DNA of 64,000 nt, taken from positions 2,461,706 to 2,525,705 of the forward strand of contig JABAKD010000021.1 of the NCBI GenBank assembly GCA_012845835.1, in the 5' to 3' direction. Positions 43,190-53,999 of this stretch are shown here, in pieces. Under the pieces are notes generated by a model. It worked only from the letters and a program-made list of their open reading frames with translations, did not search any database and was not told where the DNA came from. The stretch's first letter is position 1. Every line of letters starts with the position of its first letter. This DNA comes from Undaria pinnatifida. Lineage: Eukaryota > Sar > Phaeophyceae > Laminariales > Alariaceae. Position numbers and translations under genes: made by a program.

Positions 43190-43480
43190 GTGGGGCCTTG
43201 GAAGGCCGGTAACTACCTCAAAAATGGGCATTTGGTCCGTTTTCGTATCTGTTAGGATTCCGTTTTGTATTCGGGGTAACCATGAACAGAGACGGACGGG
43301 AGCCCCACATCGTGAGACATGGAGACATAATTGCGACTCTGGTGGGATAATGTAGCCTGCTTTTCTACTACATCTTCTGAGAGGCTCTGATAACGTAAGT
43401 AATCTCCAAGGACTAGCGTAATAGGCAGACCTGCGAGGGGATACTCTGCGTATCCACCTATATAGATAGCAGATAGCGTC
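43190..43480 (+). repeat. Repeat family F3, internal segment
   Basis: aaggccggtaactacct, tttggtccgttttcgtat, gacggacgggagccc, actctggtgggata and cttctgagaggctctgata run parallel to 45,530-45,715 (ttggtccgtttccgtat; gccggacgggaaac; ttctggtgggacag; actgagtctctaa). Confidence 0.6.
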
Positions 43481-43575
43481 GTTAGGCGTGTGGACTCTGC
43501 CATATTGCGGTAATGCTCGAATATATATCTCCGATGTTTTATAGCGTTCCATTTCTTCCCATCAAGCCAACGTCC

Positions 43576-43926
43576 CTATGTTTCCTCGGAGGGCATCTCA
43601 ACGGAGTGGGTCCTCTTCCCCGTCCAACGTCGACCACTACAACAGTGAGACGACCGGGGGCTCCTGTTGGTCCCCGTACACGTAGCACATGGATGACAAC
43701 CTAGGACGGCGTGCAGAAGACGCTGCACCTCGGAGCAACACTCCTCGCGGCCCTGGACGGCCTGAACGAGTACGCCCGAGAAAAAGGGCCCAGCTTCCTG
43801 GTCCCCCGTTCCGTTTGCTGCCACCAAACTCCGCGGAGCAGCCAACCCAAGCCTCAACAACCAGGCTTGTTCGCCCCGCGCTATTATGCCAGCAAGTGGA
43901 AAATGTGTTAGCCTCGCACTCAGCAT
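43576..43926. other. GC-rich stretch with opposing open frames
   Basis: Open on both strands (116 codons minus; 125 and 66 codons plus). I recognise no domain. The composition contrasts with the AT-rich surroundings. It could be an exon or retroelement relic; no call. Confidence 0.2.
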
Positions 43927-43991
43927 TTACCAGCGCAACTGCGCGAGCACCCGGCGCAAGCCTCGGCTCCGCATTTGTCGTCTTTTGTTCC

Positions 43992-44275
43992 GATCAAGGC
44001 TTCGGTCTAGCGGGGTCATGTTTGGCATTTGCTGTTGTTGCAGTCACTCTGGGTCACTCGCGCTAGTGACCCCTCGGCTCCTTTCCATTATTAAGCTTTA
44101 GTGTTTTCCAAACAACGCGATATGCATCCACAACGGAATGGAAAGCTGTATAATGTATGCTGCGGCAGAAATAAGGCCTAAAGTATGTTTATCAGTGTCT
44201 TGTAGCATCGCTCGTACGACCCGCTAAACCACGAATGTACAATGGGGGCTGCCCCCATCCCGTAGCCTTGGCTTT
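43992..44275. mobile_element. MITE family M1, copy 1 (about 284 bp)
   Basis: Left terminus gatcaaggcttcgg and right terminus cccgtagccttggc resemble the inverted termini of the 52,653-52,921 copy. Internal aacaacgcgatatgcatcc and caacggaatggaaagct match the 60,585-60,855 copy (aatccgcaacggaatggc). A subterminal near-palindrome (gtcactcgcgctagtgac) is present. No ORF. Confidence 0.65.
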
Positions 44276-44329
44276 TGGTTCTTCCGGCCTCTCCGGAATC
44301 ATGCCCAATGAAGGGCAAGCAGACTGGAA

Positions 44330-44640
44330 TCAGCTGCGTTCATAATCAGTGACGGATAACGCCCACTTACCGAGGGTTTCATAGGACCTCGCACAAATGT
44401 CCAGAAGCAGCCAGACACGCGCTACGACAGAGGTGCACCACGTCTTTTCTGAGGTTCCAGAATTTGGGAGCTTTTGATACCTCTCCAAAAAACTGATTTG
44501 GAGAAAAATGAAACTGCTACCACCGGATGAAGAATGCCATGGCCTAAGTACACAACGAGAATCGTACAAAATGAATTGGTCTATTTCCGACGATTTCATA
44601 TAGCCAAAAAAGATTCCTCTATCGTAGCATGCCTCGCCAG
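44330..44640 (-). pseudogene. Unidentified degenerate coding-like block, partner of 49,530-49,790
   Basis: The minus-strand peptide DSRCVLRPWHSSSGGSSFIF aligns with DSRSTPRPWEFSSGVISVIF at 49,620-49,680, and both are followed by a region containing GAP/WCTSV near gaggtgcacc. The nucleotide match is patchy while residues agree at many positions, suggesting a decayed protein-coding repeat. Family not recognised. Confidence 0.3.
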
Positions 44641-44895
44641 GACGATCTTCGTGGGTCCTACCATTATGTGTTTCATGTGTTTGGACTTGCTTTGGGGCGA
44701 TTCCTACTATTATTATTTAGTAACCATGACTGTCGGTTTTTCGTTTTTCGTTCTAATTTCGCCCTGCCGACGCCCTCTGCAGCCTTGAACCGGGGGGTGG
44801 GGGGGCAGTGAATCCTGTCCACTCATAACGTGGTAGAGTACTGTGTGTTATTTTCGCGTGTTGGCTTTGTTCTACATTTCCACAATTTTCAATAG

Positions 44896-45847
44896 ATGTA
44901 GTAAGCTCATCCGAGAAGAGGTTTTGATAAGTCGACCAAAAACGAGGAACTGTTACGCGTAGGGGCGGAGACACAGAGTGTCCCCTGGCACGTCTGCCAA
45001 TTGATCTAGTCCTTGGTGAATACTCACTTTTCCTAGAGACTTGTGGAAATCTCGCTCTCGCGGGGCTGCAAGTAGTTTCTCTTTCCGTTTCGTTCGTTGA
45101 TTGTCTTTTCAACCCCCCCCAGGTGGCCCGCGGCAGGTCCTCGCCAAGGCTTCCCTTGTCTTAGCGCCTATGTTCCCCTCCGATTCGCATTTCTTCATCT
45201 CACCCCCCCCCTACAACCCTGACGGCACGCGCAAGAGTTTTAACGTTGGTGTCATTTTTCGACATGCCCTATATTGCCTTCGTCGTATACGGCGGTACGC
45301 GGCAGTTGGTGATGAATGGTTTGCTTTATTGTAGTGCCTGCGCTTCATTCAGTTTCTTTTCTTCGCCCTTTTCAGGCTTCATAGCCAGGCCGTTTGAAGG
45401 TGTGGGAGTGGGGTTTGAGGAGCCGTATCTTCGACTCGTTGCCCAGTTAGTGGAGCCTGGTTCTCCCAATATCTCCCATTCTTCGGTATATGCGGCTCGT
45501 CGGGTTGGGATAGTGTTATGGGTCGGCTTTGCAAGGCCAGCTATCACCTTACGTACAGGAAATTGGTCCGTTTCCGTATGTGCTAAGGCGGCGTTCGGTT
45601 TTCCTGATAGTCACGGCAAGAGCCGGACGGGAAACCCATATCGTTAGATGTCATCGCGGTTCTGGTGGGACAGTAAAGCTGTTTGTCTGCTACGTCCACT
45701 GAGTCTCTAAGAGAATTGAGTATTCACCAAGGACTAGCTCAATTGGCAGACCTGCCAGGGGACACTCTGTGTCTCCGCCCCTACGCATAACTGTTCCTCG
45801 TTTTTTGTCGACTTATCAAAGCCTCTTTTCGGATGAGCTCACTACAT
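44896..45847. mobile_element. Foldback/Mutator-like element with about 150-bp terminal inverted repeats (family F3)
   Basis: The left arm 44,896-45,047 and right arm 45,697-45,847 are inverted copies at about 90% (gctcatccg, ttttgataagtcgac, gcgtaggggcggagacacag, tccttggtgaatactca). The 650-bp centre has only short frames and no transposase. Long terminal arms fit Mutator-type MITEs or foldback elements. No clear target duplication was found. Parts of the element recur at 880-1,330, 11,925-12,190 and 43,190-43,480. Confidence 0.7.
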
Positions 45848-45998
45848 GCATCCAAACATCGTACCCTGTTGGATACTATGTCGATGTCCCTCCCGTTCTG
45901 GGTTCGAAGTGAAATCTGAACCAAATTCAAACGAGCATACGGTGGGAGGGGGGTTAAATCCATTATGGCAATCTTGGTATCCGATTCTAACCGCAAGA

Positions 45999-46170
45999 AT
46001 TATAATAGAAGCAAATAGGTCACGTTGTCCATCATATCGTTTTCGGTAGAGGATGGAGCGGGGCGGGGTGAACGGAGCAAAGCTGTATATGGATGTGCAC
46101 AATCCTTCAACCAAGCCTCGAAGTCATCTTCGATAGCCACGCCCAAAACACGGTCCACCAAGTCAAGTAG
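45999..46170 (-). other. Candidate exon-like open segment
   Basis: Minus-strand peptide LLDLVDRVLGVAIEDDFEAW, then LKDCAHPYTALL, reads like real protein (balanced composition, amphipathic) and ends at a stop at 45,999. A consensus donor (cag then gtgagt) lies just upstream in the same direction at about 46,175, which does not fit this segment as the following exon. Weak call. Confidence 0.2.
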
Positions 46171-46875
46171 ACTTGACACTCACCTGGTAAGAAGACAAGT
46201 CTATAACAGGCGACGTGATATTGTCAACGACCTACCTCGTACTGAATATCATCAGAGAGTTTTGATCGTCATTATGTGATATATATATATAGTCTACGGC
46301 ACTTGCAGCAGCATGTCAAACGTTTGATCAATTGCACCAAACCAGCTATCGTTAACAATAAGTAAATATACTTTACCATTGTGTTGATAACGTTTGGTTA
46401 TGTATGTTCAGCCTGGCAACATCCGTCGCAATCATATAGATAATCAAAATCACAATTTATCGGGCAGCATCCATCGGCCAGGGTACACTCAGGTTGAAAA
46501 TATGAGTTGCATCACCTCAAAATTTGTTGATCTCACAACTGACCAACCTAGTAGATATCGTTCAAGACCCTACAGTCAAGTTTTTGTGAATTATACGGAG
46601 CCACTATGTGTACGTTTTGGAAACAGGAAACCCAGACGCCGACCATGCGCCTTGTGTCCCAGGCCCACGAAGCTGCTCCTAGGCTACCCAGTGTCAATGC
46701 CAGGTCGCTGAATAACACCCCCCACCTTCTTCGTCTCCACACTAGCTGTTGCCATTCCACCACACAGCTCACGTAGGGAACCATCATGCGACCGAGCGTC
46801 TCAGGTCACCATCACCACCGCCACCAACAAGCTCGTAAACCGGTCTCCACGCATCTCTCACCGTTCACCCCTTCT

Positions 46876-47145
46876 TCAGACGACCGTGGAGACGAACAGG
46901 GCGCCGGGTGCGGGGGGGCTAGCTGATAGTTTCTGCTGCTGCTGCTGCTGCTGCTGAGGATCTGGCGCTTGCGACTTCCGCTGCGGTTGCTCTTTCAGCT
47001 TCCCTTGCTTGATGCCGTCAGTTCTCCCATTTCCCTGTTTGATCTCGAGCAAACGTTTCTCTACATTTCCTTCTACCCTCACCTCGTACGCTCCGCCTCC
47101 TCGAATAGGTCTGTCAACCGCAACGGCTTCATCAAATTCTCTCAT
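46876..47145 (-). CDS. Hypothetical Lys/Gln-rich ORF with polyglutamine run
   Basis: 89 residues from the ATG at 47,145. The middle (EVRVEGNVEKRLLEIKQG, then KQGKLKEQPQRK) is charged and probably helical, followed by Q8 encoded by uninterrupted CAG (CTG x8 on the plus strand, 46,933-46,956). No domain recognised. It may be one exon of a larger gene, or chance. Confidence 0.25.
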   Translation of the reverse strand: MREFDEAVAVDRPIRGGGAYEVRVEGNVEKRLLEIKQGNGRTDGIKQGKLKEQPQRKSQAPDPQQQQQQQQKLSASPPAPGALFVSTVV

Positions 47146-47880
47146 TGTTGCCTGCTACTCACCCTCGTCAGCTTTCGTCAACAGTTGAGTGCGGTCGCGG
47201 CTTCTCTTTCTGCCTCAGTTGCGGTTAATTCTCCGACTCCACTCTGGACTCCACCATCATGTCTTCCTCGTGCACAGGTCCCTCCTTTATGTACCACACA
47301 TGTATTGCGATCGCGGCCGCCGGAAAACCATTACTGTGAACCTCGCTCACTACATTGGCTGTCCATACGTGTGGTGCAGTAGATTTAGCCCCTAGCACAA
47401 TATAGCAAGATACACGAGCGCTACCATGGTCTCACTGGGGGCCGGTATTGCGACTGCGCAGCTCCTGGGTTTTTCTTACGCTGGCGCTGGTCGCTTGCCA
47501 CCTCGGTGATTTCGCTTGGTTTGACTGGCGTTAGCACCTCGCCGGCCCCTCCAGGCATATCCTATAGCCTTTGCTATTTTCGGATGCCCGCTACCTCAAT
47601 ATCCGCAGGGACTGTAGCGTTCGGTTTCGCTATGCAGCCGCGCTGCTGTTCCTCCGTAAGCCCGAGGAAAGCAGTTGCCCTCTTCATATCAATCTCGCGC
47701 CACGTTAAAAAGAAAGATCTTTCCAACTAGTTGCAGTGCATGAGTAATCCATACACTGGGTGGTTTCCCGAACGAGGAGCAGAGGACAGCGCGCCACCGA
47801 CGTGAGGCGACAGAAAGGTGCTAGCAGACCAGATTTATAGTTATTACTCCACACACGATTCCGAATATAGTCTGAGCAAC
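47146..47880. other. No gene recognised
   Basis: Short frames only; no domain or repeat seen. Confidence 0.35.
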
Positions 47881-47886
47881 ATATCT

Positions 47887-48430
47887 ACAAAATGCGGAGT
47901 TTCTCTGGCCAACCACACTCTTTTACTGAACGTTTTTTTTTACTGGTTTTGTCGCGCCCGCGCGCAAAGCGCAGAACAGGTGTCTTTCTCATCCCACATC
48001 GAAAAATTTCGTTCCACCCCAGCACAAGCTTCTCGTATTCACCACCCCAACTTTGGAGCTCCGGTAAAACAAGTTCCCATCTGCTGTGACTGTCATGTCC
48101 GGTCCTGACAGTGCCTCTGTGTCGCAGAAACGCATGATTTCGAATATGAACAAGGTTTGGACAAAATGCGGTGGGACTCTGGCCTATCAACTCAGGGTCC
48201 AAACAAGATTTTTCAAAATGCGGTGTAACTCTGGCCCATCGACCTCTTTGTCTGAACGGGTTTTTGTATTGTTGGTGTCTTTATCATCCCACGTCGAAAA
48301 ATTTCGTTCCACCGCAGCAAAAGTTGCTCGTCTTCCCCACCCCAACTTTGGAGCTCCAGTCAAACGCGTTCCCATCTGCTGTGACTGCCATGTCCGGTAC
48401 TGAGAGTGTCTTTTTGGGGCAGGAACGCAA
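47887..48430 (+). repeat. Direct duplication (about 295-328 bp spacing) upstream of a transposase fragment
   Basis: caaaatgcgg(a/t)g-, tcgaaaaatttcgttccacc, cccaactttggagctcc and catctgctgtgactg(t/c)catg occur twice, with spacings of 328 to 295 bp (small indels). Each copy ends at an ATG in the same context (catgtccggt(c/a)ctga). Confidence 0.8.
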
Positions 48431-48626
48431 GAATTTTGCGTTATCGGAGAGAGAGGAGCTGGTCCGGCATCTACTCGCCGGCAGCGAGGATGAGGTTTTG
48501 AAGCGCGATGCGTTGCAGAAAGCCGCGGAGAAGTACGGGTGCCACTGGCAGACGATTGAGCGAGTGCGGATTAGGCGCTGGGTACGATCCAGCAAGATGC
48601 CCGCCATGTCGCCAACCAGGGGATGA
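48390..48626 (+). pseudogene. Mariner-like transposase N-terminal fragment
   Basis: 78 codons from the ATG at 48,390. The core FALSEREELVRHLLAGSEDE, then LKRDALQKAAEKYGCHWQTI, then ERVRIRRW has the two-helix DNA-binding layout seen at the start of plant/stramenopile mariner-like transposases: an LxxxxRxxIxxxLL helix, then a variable loop, then an AxxFxVxxxTVxRIW-type helix-turn-helix. The frame stops soon after and no DDD/DDE catalytic domain follows. The start is chosen because the same ATG context is in the upstream duplicate. The call is by pattern resemblance. Confidence 0.4.
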
Positions 48627-48849
48627 TAGCGCACCACCCCCCTCTATGAAGCAATTATTTTTTTTTCTATCTCTCCAATGTGACATCTGATCGTATGCCA
48701 AGAGTGTCCGACGTCTACCGTGCCCCGCTTACGAACAATATCAGCCAAACCTTGCATATATTAGGAACAATCTTTACCTTGCTTAGACTTTATTTGAAAT
48801 CGGAGGCAGTACTAGGTAGACCGCGCGATTTTATTTGAAGCAAACGTCA

Positions 48850-48985
48850 GAACGGGCTCCACCCCATCATATCGAAGATTGGGACCACCAATCATGTCAA
48901 TAGCCCTAAACTGTCATCTCCGTAGATTGTATGCAGTCATACCTATCGGAATCAACCAACAAGCAGCCAGTAGACAGTGGCTCTT
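48850..48985 (+). repeat. Dispersed repeat, partner of 41,000-41,130
   Basis: See 41,000. Confidence 0.55.
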
Positions 48986-49384
48986 ACACCGAGTAGTGGA
49001 CCGTTCGTCGATGAGGTAAATTGAAGCGCAGGAGAGGTCGGAAAATCCCCTCAACAATACGATGCGAATATTCCCGGTGTTGTCATTGCCGTAGTGGATA
49101 TCACATTAGCACGCATAATCTATGTACGGTTTGGTCACATGACAGGATCCAATTTTTGTTGAGTGGAATGATACTTCAAGAAACGATTCAACACAAACCG
49201 AACGTGGCACACACATGCCACGTATTTAATATTCGGAGCAAGTAATACATCTTGACCAAATGGTCGCACGTGCCAGGCCCGCAATGGTACATGCGTTTCA
49301 GACGCGCAACTGACACCGACTACATTGCGTGTCCCCAGGTACATTACATGAAAATAAAACATTCTGCAGCTGCGGGAGTAGTTA

Positions 49385-49525
49385 AGATTTCGTCGACACT
49401 CATATATGCAAGCTGTGTGTGATACTCTAGTCGTGCGCGAGTTACAGGGTGTGTGTCCACATGAAGGGTACAGGTCGGCTCGACCCCGCTATAACTAGCT
49501 TGTATTTAGGATCAACAGGGTGACG
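49385..49525 (-). repeat. Repeat family R1, diverged inverted tail
   Basis: ttcgtcgacactcatatatg, then caagctgtgtgtgatactc, then tacaggtcggctcgacccc, then aacagggtgacgg: the R1 tail order, diverged. Confidence 0.6.
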
Positions 49526-49529
49526 GACA

Positions 49530-49790
49530 CGATAGAGGTGCACCGCGATTGTTTTTAGGGTCCTCACGTTGGTAGCTTAAGACGCATGTCTTGACCCAAT
49601 AAAATGATTCCAAGGAAAAGATAACTGATATCACACCGGATGAAAACTCCCATGGTCTAGGTGTAGAACGGGAATCGTGCCAAAAAAAATGTCGTTTTTC
49701 TAACCATTTAGGGTTAAGGAGTTCCGTCATTCAGAAACATTTTTTTTCGGAAAGTGCTACCTCTGTGTCGTAGCATGCGTCGACGTTGAT
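49530..49790 (-). pseudogene. Unidentified degenerate coding-like block, partner of 44,330-44,640
   Basis: Minus-strand open frame of 72 codons (MTELLNPKWLEKRHFFWHDS at its start). See 44,330 for the shared residues. Confidence 0.3.
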
Positions 49791-49925
49791 TAGTATGTGC
49801 ACACAAACAATGAAAACCTTTTGTGAGGGGAGTAAAAGGTGACGGCTGTGAAATGCAACTATGTATTATGTATATTCTGGAGTGGTATAGCCGGTGAGGG
49901 AAGGGCCGGGTTACAAGCGCGCGCT

Positions 49926-49960
49926 GGGGGGGCGGGGGGCGGAGGCGGGGGGGGGGGGGA
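49926..49960 (+). repeat. G-rich tract 1
   Basis: Runs of 4-12 G separated by single bases. Can form G-quadruplex on the plus strand. Confidence 0.85.
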
Positions 49961-50144
49961 AGGGCTGAAATGGAGAAGATAATTTCAACCTATTAAGGTC
50001 GTGTATATGAATTGGATCTACCGAACGGATGGCCCCAAAGGTGAACAAAATATTTTCACTTGTTGGGTAGTGTTTATACCCATGGAGGATCTTGATGTTT
50101 TTGGGACGGCGGAGAAAATAAAATGTGTGGCTGCTTGACGGAAG

Positions 50145-50187
50145 GCGGGGGGGGAGGGAGGGGGGGGGAGGGGGGGGGGAGGGGGGT
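50145..50187 (+). repeat. G-rich tract 2
   Basis: (G3-9A)n, about 43 bp with at least four G-runs. Strong G-quadruplex potential. Confidence 0.85.
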
Positions 50188-50189
50188 AT

Positions 50190-51384
50190 ATTGGGGAGGG
50201 GATAGAAAACGGAGGTGGATGGGAGAAAATGGTTATATACCTGCGTGCGAAAGGCAAATGCCCAATATTCCAAAGAAAAGCTATTGGAGGTGGATGAGAG
50301 CCAAAGCGTTTAGCGTGGTGAGTCATCCCACCGTAGCGGTTGCACTTTTCGGGGCCGGACGTTTCTAGCCGGTTAAGCAACTCAACCATTGTGGAACTAC
50401 CGGTTATCATGATTTGGCTTCGTAAAATGTACTTGTTTTAGTACTAGAGCGCAGAGCAATGCTGGCCGAGTTGCGCCGGTAAATACCCTCCAGGTCATGC
50501 TTCAGGTGAGATGTTGAGTTCCCCACGCGGTAGGAGCTACAAAACGTCTGCTGCACCGCTGGCGCGGGACGACCCTCTAGTGTTGTGTTTGGTTTTTGTT
50601 GGTATACTTCGAATATTTATTCATAGGACTCATCGAACGTCAGCATGAAGTAGGTTCGAGATAACACATCAAAAAGCGATGTGGCGAATGCCAAGACAAG
50701 CGTTGGCAAAGAATGAATCAACGAAAAGCTCTCAGCATGTAAAATATATGTATAAGCGCGAATTATTGCAAATGCTTTCTAACCTCTATGTCGGGCGTCA
50801 CAGCTTCCAATCACGAAACGATAAGTGTATGTTTCAAACCAATGCGCATGATGAAGACTAAATCGATTGCGACTGGCCCATTTTTATTTGCTTCGCCGCC
50901 TAATATTGTCATTTTCATATAACTTGTGGACGTCGCGACAACAAAATTTGTAGAAATTCCAGCGGAATCATGTTTTCTGTTTCCAATCGAACCACGAAGT
51001 CTCGCGTACGAGAGATCAGCGAGCCTCCTCCGAAATCATACTTATTGTGCCAAGTAGCTCCCTCCTTTAGGCCTTTAGCTCGCATCTCGTCATGATACAT
51101 GCACAATTCTATGCTAGTCAACAAGGTAAGACAGCAATAATCTTCTCGAGCCCGACAAAGACACAAAAATATACGTATCGAAGCGGGAAGGGGGGAAGAA
51201 AGACTGCTTGTTGGCCCCAGACGCGAGCTACGTCTTTGGACAGGGACAATGACGAAGGAAAAGCGCGAAGAAACAAAAAGTGATGAGCCAGAAATCTAAA
51301 ACAAGAAATACTCTTCGAACGTTCCAACGAAAAGCCACAATTTTGTGTTGTTCGGCCATACTTTGGATCCTTGCTTTCTTTTAC
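50190..51384. other. No gene recognised
   Basis: AT-rich flank of the Copia element. Short frames only. Confidence 0.35.
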
Positions 51385-51389
51385 ACCTG
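51385..51389. repeat. 5-bp target-site duplication (left of Copia)
   Basis: acctg, repeated at 58,566-58,570. Confidence 0.8.
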
Positions 51390-51835
51390 TATTATGGATA
51401 TTGTGGTATACCCCAGCACGGTGGCAGAGAGGCTGTGTCCCCGACGCTAGTCGGGTTGGTGACACTGTGCAGTGGATAGCCTGGAAGACTCGAGTGCTTC
51501 CGTGTTGAGGAGAAGATGTAAAGATGTTGTAAACACCGGCGCTTATGTGGCCAACACACACAGATAAACCGCAGACCATGCAGGAGTCCAGAATTTGGCT
51601 GGGTACTGGAGATGACCAGGATGGCTACGATGCTAGACAATCTGGAAGGATCCACACGAGAGAGTGAGCTACTCGTCAAGGCAACAGAGAATCCTACAGA
51701 AGTGATTACTCCGCATATTCATACGCACGTTACATACCCACCGACACATAATAGATCTACGATGATCTACGACGTACAAGTGCAGTGCTACTGAACATTG
51801 ACTCATTCTGGCTATGTGCTAACATTTCCATAACA
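51390..51835 (-). repeat. 3' LTR of Ty1/Copia element
   Basis: 446 bp, about 96-97% identical to 58,120-58,565 (I count about 15 substitutions). In element orientation it begins tgttatgg and ends near ccataata, an imperfect inverted pair. Confidence 0.92.
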
Positions 51836-51844
51836 CTCCTCCTC
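51836..51844 (-). other. Polypurine tract of the Copia element
   Basis: In element orientation gaggaggag lies immediately before the tgttatgg start of the 3' LTR, the expected plus-strand priming site. Confidence 0.85.
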
Positions 51845-52038
51845 AATGAAAGTTGCTCTGAATTGTGCCAAAACTAATGATGATAAACGTTAGCAAACAA
51901 ATGCCTGTCATGCGTGTTTCAACCAAGTGATGATATTCATTGTTTCCTACACAACCACAACTACAAAATTTAATCCTACGAAAGAAAATCAAAAGTGTAA
52001 GCTATTTCCAAACAGACAGAGTCAAACAAACAAATCAC

Positions 52039-52650
52039 TCATTTTCCTTTAAATTCGACGGTCTTGAACTTGTTGACGTCGAACTTGTTGATGAGGTCCA
52101 TAAGGTGCTTGAACCTGTGCTTGTTGAAGTGCTTTGTACCGATGTCGGCGAGGTTGTCCTCCGTCGGGACGTAATGGATGGAGATCCTCCCCTCCGTTAC
52201 CAGTTCTCGGATAAAGAAGAAGCGCAATGCGATGTGCTCGGTCCTCGAGCTGAAGGACCGGTTCCCCAATGCATGTAGGGTAGCCGTGTTGTCGCAGTAC
52301 ACAGGCATTTGTGCAAACTCCTTCCCGAATCCAAGCTCCGTTAGCATGTTTGATCAAAACACTGCTTCCTTCATCACCAGGGCGGACGCGACCAACTCCG
52401 CTTACATGGTGGACATCGCAACTAGACCTTGCAGCCCCGACCTGAAGCTCATCGGAGCGTTTGCCAGCATCGTCACGTAGCTTGAGGTCGACTTCCCGTT
52501 GTCAGGGTTGTTTGCCCAGTTCGAGTCCGAGAAGGTCGCGAGCTTAAAACCACCTTTTTTTAGGTGATGCTGAAGTTGGTCGTTCCTGCTAGATAGCGAA
52601 GAGTATGCTTTGCCGCCACCATGTGCACCTTGCTGGGTTTCGCCATCGGG
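52039..52650 (-). pseudogene. Copia RNase H domain (nonsense-interrupted)
   Basis: Downstream of the MITE the element resumes at about 52,648 with RPMAKPSKVHMVAAKHTLRY, then FSDSNWANNPDNGKSTSSY, then MSTM-stop-AELVASALVM, then PVYCDNTATLHALGN, then VPTEDNLADIGTKHF. These are standard Copia RNase H landmarks. At least three in-frame stops are visible (about 52,562, 52,405 and 52,353); one replaces the residue before AELVA, the region of the catalytic Glu. Confidence 0.85.
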
Positions 52651-52652
52651 CG

Positions 52653-52921
52653 GACCAAGACTACGGTAGGGGGGGTACCCCCATTTTCACTGGTGTGTTT
52701 GAGCCACTCGCACGAGTAGCTCTGTAGCCTACGGATGAAGATGGTTTAGGAACTTGGTTTGCCGCAGCTTAGATCACCTTTGCATTGCGGATTGATTTCG
52801 TCAATGTAAAACATAAAGAAAACGTGAGATTGCATAGGAACAAAGGGGTTATTACCGCGAGTGACCCCTAGCCACTGAAATAAAAGGCCCAAAAGGGGAC
52901 CCCCCTACCGTAGGCTGGGTC
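52653..52921. mobile_element. MITE family M1, copy 2 (269 bp), inserted in the Copia RNase H/RT junction
   Basis: Inverted termini gaccaagactacggtagggg and its imperfect complement ending gctgggtc. Flanked by the 4-bp direct repeat ggcg (52,649-52,652 and 52,922-52,925). On either side the Copia peptide would read on (QLAR then PMAKPSKVHM) if the insert were absent, which independently confirms the boundaries. It carries a subterminal ccactcgcacgag motif and no ORF. Confidence 0.85.
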
Positions 52922-53999
52922 GGCGAGCCAATTGGCCTGTCGCGTACACGATGTCACACCTCAGCACTTGCGCAATGTACATGATCGATCCGACGATCCC
53001 TTGGTACTTGCGCGTCTCCTCCTCGTTGAGAAGTATGTCTTCGGGCTGTTTGTTCGAGATTTCGGAGCCGTAACCAGGTGTACCAGTCGGCTTGCAGTCC
53101 GACATCCCGAACCATTTAAGGATCGATTTGCAGTATGCATCTTGGGAAATAGTCAAGGTACCTGCCTCGCGATCCCTCTTGATTTCCATTGCGAGTACGA
53201 GAGATGCTTCCCCCATGTCGGTCATTTTGAAGCGCTTTTGCAACTTCTATTTCATTTTCGAAATGGCGTTAGAGTCGTTGCCGGCCAGGAGAAGGTCATC
53301 GACGTAGAGAGTCAGGTAGATCTTGGCCCCGTTGTGATCGTACAAATACCCGCACGGGTCTGACTTGAGTGCGACGAAGCCAATCTCGACAAGCACGGGA
53401 TCGATGGTGTTGAACCAGTTGCCTGGGCTTTGAGCAAGTCCGTAGAGGCTCTTCTCCAGCTGCATTACCATGTCACCTCCATCCTTGTCCTTGACCTCGA
53501 AACCGGGTGGTTGTTCAACCAACACTTGCGCTTGGATGTCCGCGAAGAGGAAAGCGGTAGAAACATCCATCTGGTCAAAGATGAGGTTGACCTCCACGGT
53601 GATTCACGCCACCATTCGCACGCTCTGGATCCTGCACACCAGAGCGTAGGTTCTGCCGCAGTCGAGTCCGGGAACTTGGTTCCAGCCCAGGGCCACGACA
53701 CGTCCCTTGAAGGAGCCGTCGGCCTTGCGTTTGAACACCCACTTGGACTTGATGCGCTTCCTTCCCGGAGGGACGGCTGAGCGCGGGACAAGTTTGTAGA
53801 CCTTTCGGTCGTTGAGGCTTTTCATCTCGCGTTCGGCAGCTGCGTTCCACTTCGCTGCGTCCGGTGAGGCCCGTGCTTCCTGGATGGTGCGAGGAACGTC
53901 TGGTTGCACTGCCCCAACGGCGTATGCGTATTCCGTGAATCCCAATGTGGCGTCCCTGTGCGCGACGTCAGGAAACTCCCCATCGCGGGAAACGTGCAC
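52905..53999 (-). pseudogene. Copia reverse transcriptase (stop-interrupted)
   Basis: A single minus frame with two stops (about 53,602 and 53,245). Landmarks in order: AKWNAAAEREMKSL, KIKSKWVFKRK-type (RIKSKWVFKRKADG), FDQMDVSTAFLFADI, LVEQPPGFEV, KSLYGLAQSPGNWF, LTLYVDDLLLAGN (YVDD catalytic pair intact), then YCKSILKWFGMSDCKPTGTP and KYQGIVGSIMYIAQVLRCDI of the connection. Copies element RNA into DNA in intact relatives. Its end is cut by the MITE at 52,921. Confidence 0.92.

Noticed and set aside
46025-46279. 84-codon plus-strand ORF
   Set aside because: No domain or splice support. The opposite strand reads more protein-like, and even that is weak.
53430-53780. Plus-strand ORFs within the Copia RT
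   Set aside because: Antisense shadows of the RT, whose YVDD and other motifs are on the minus strand.
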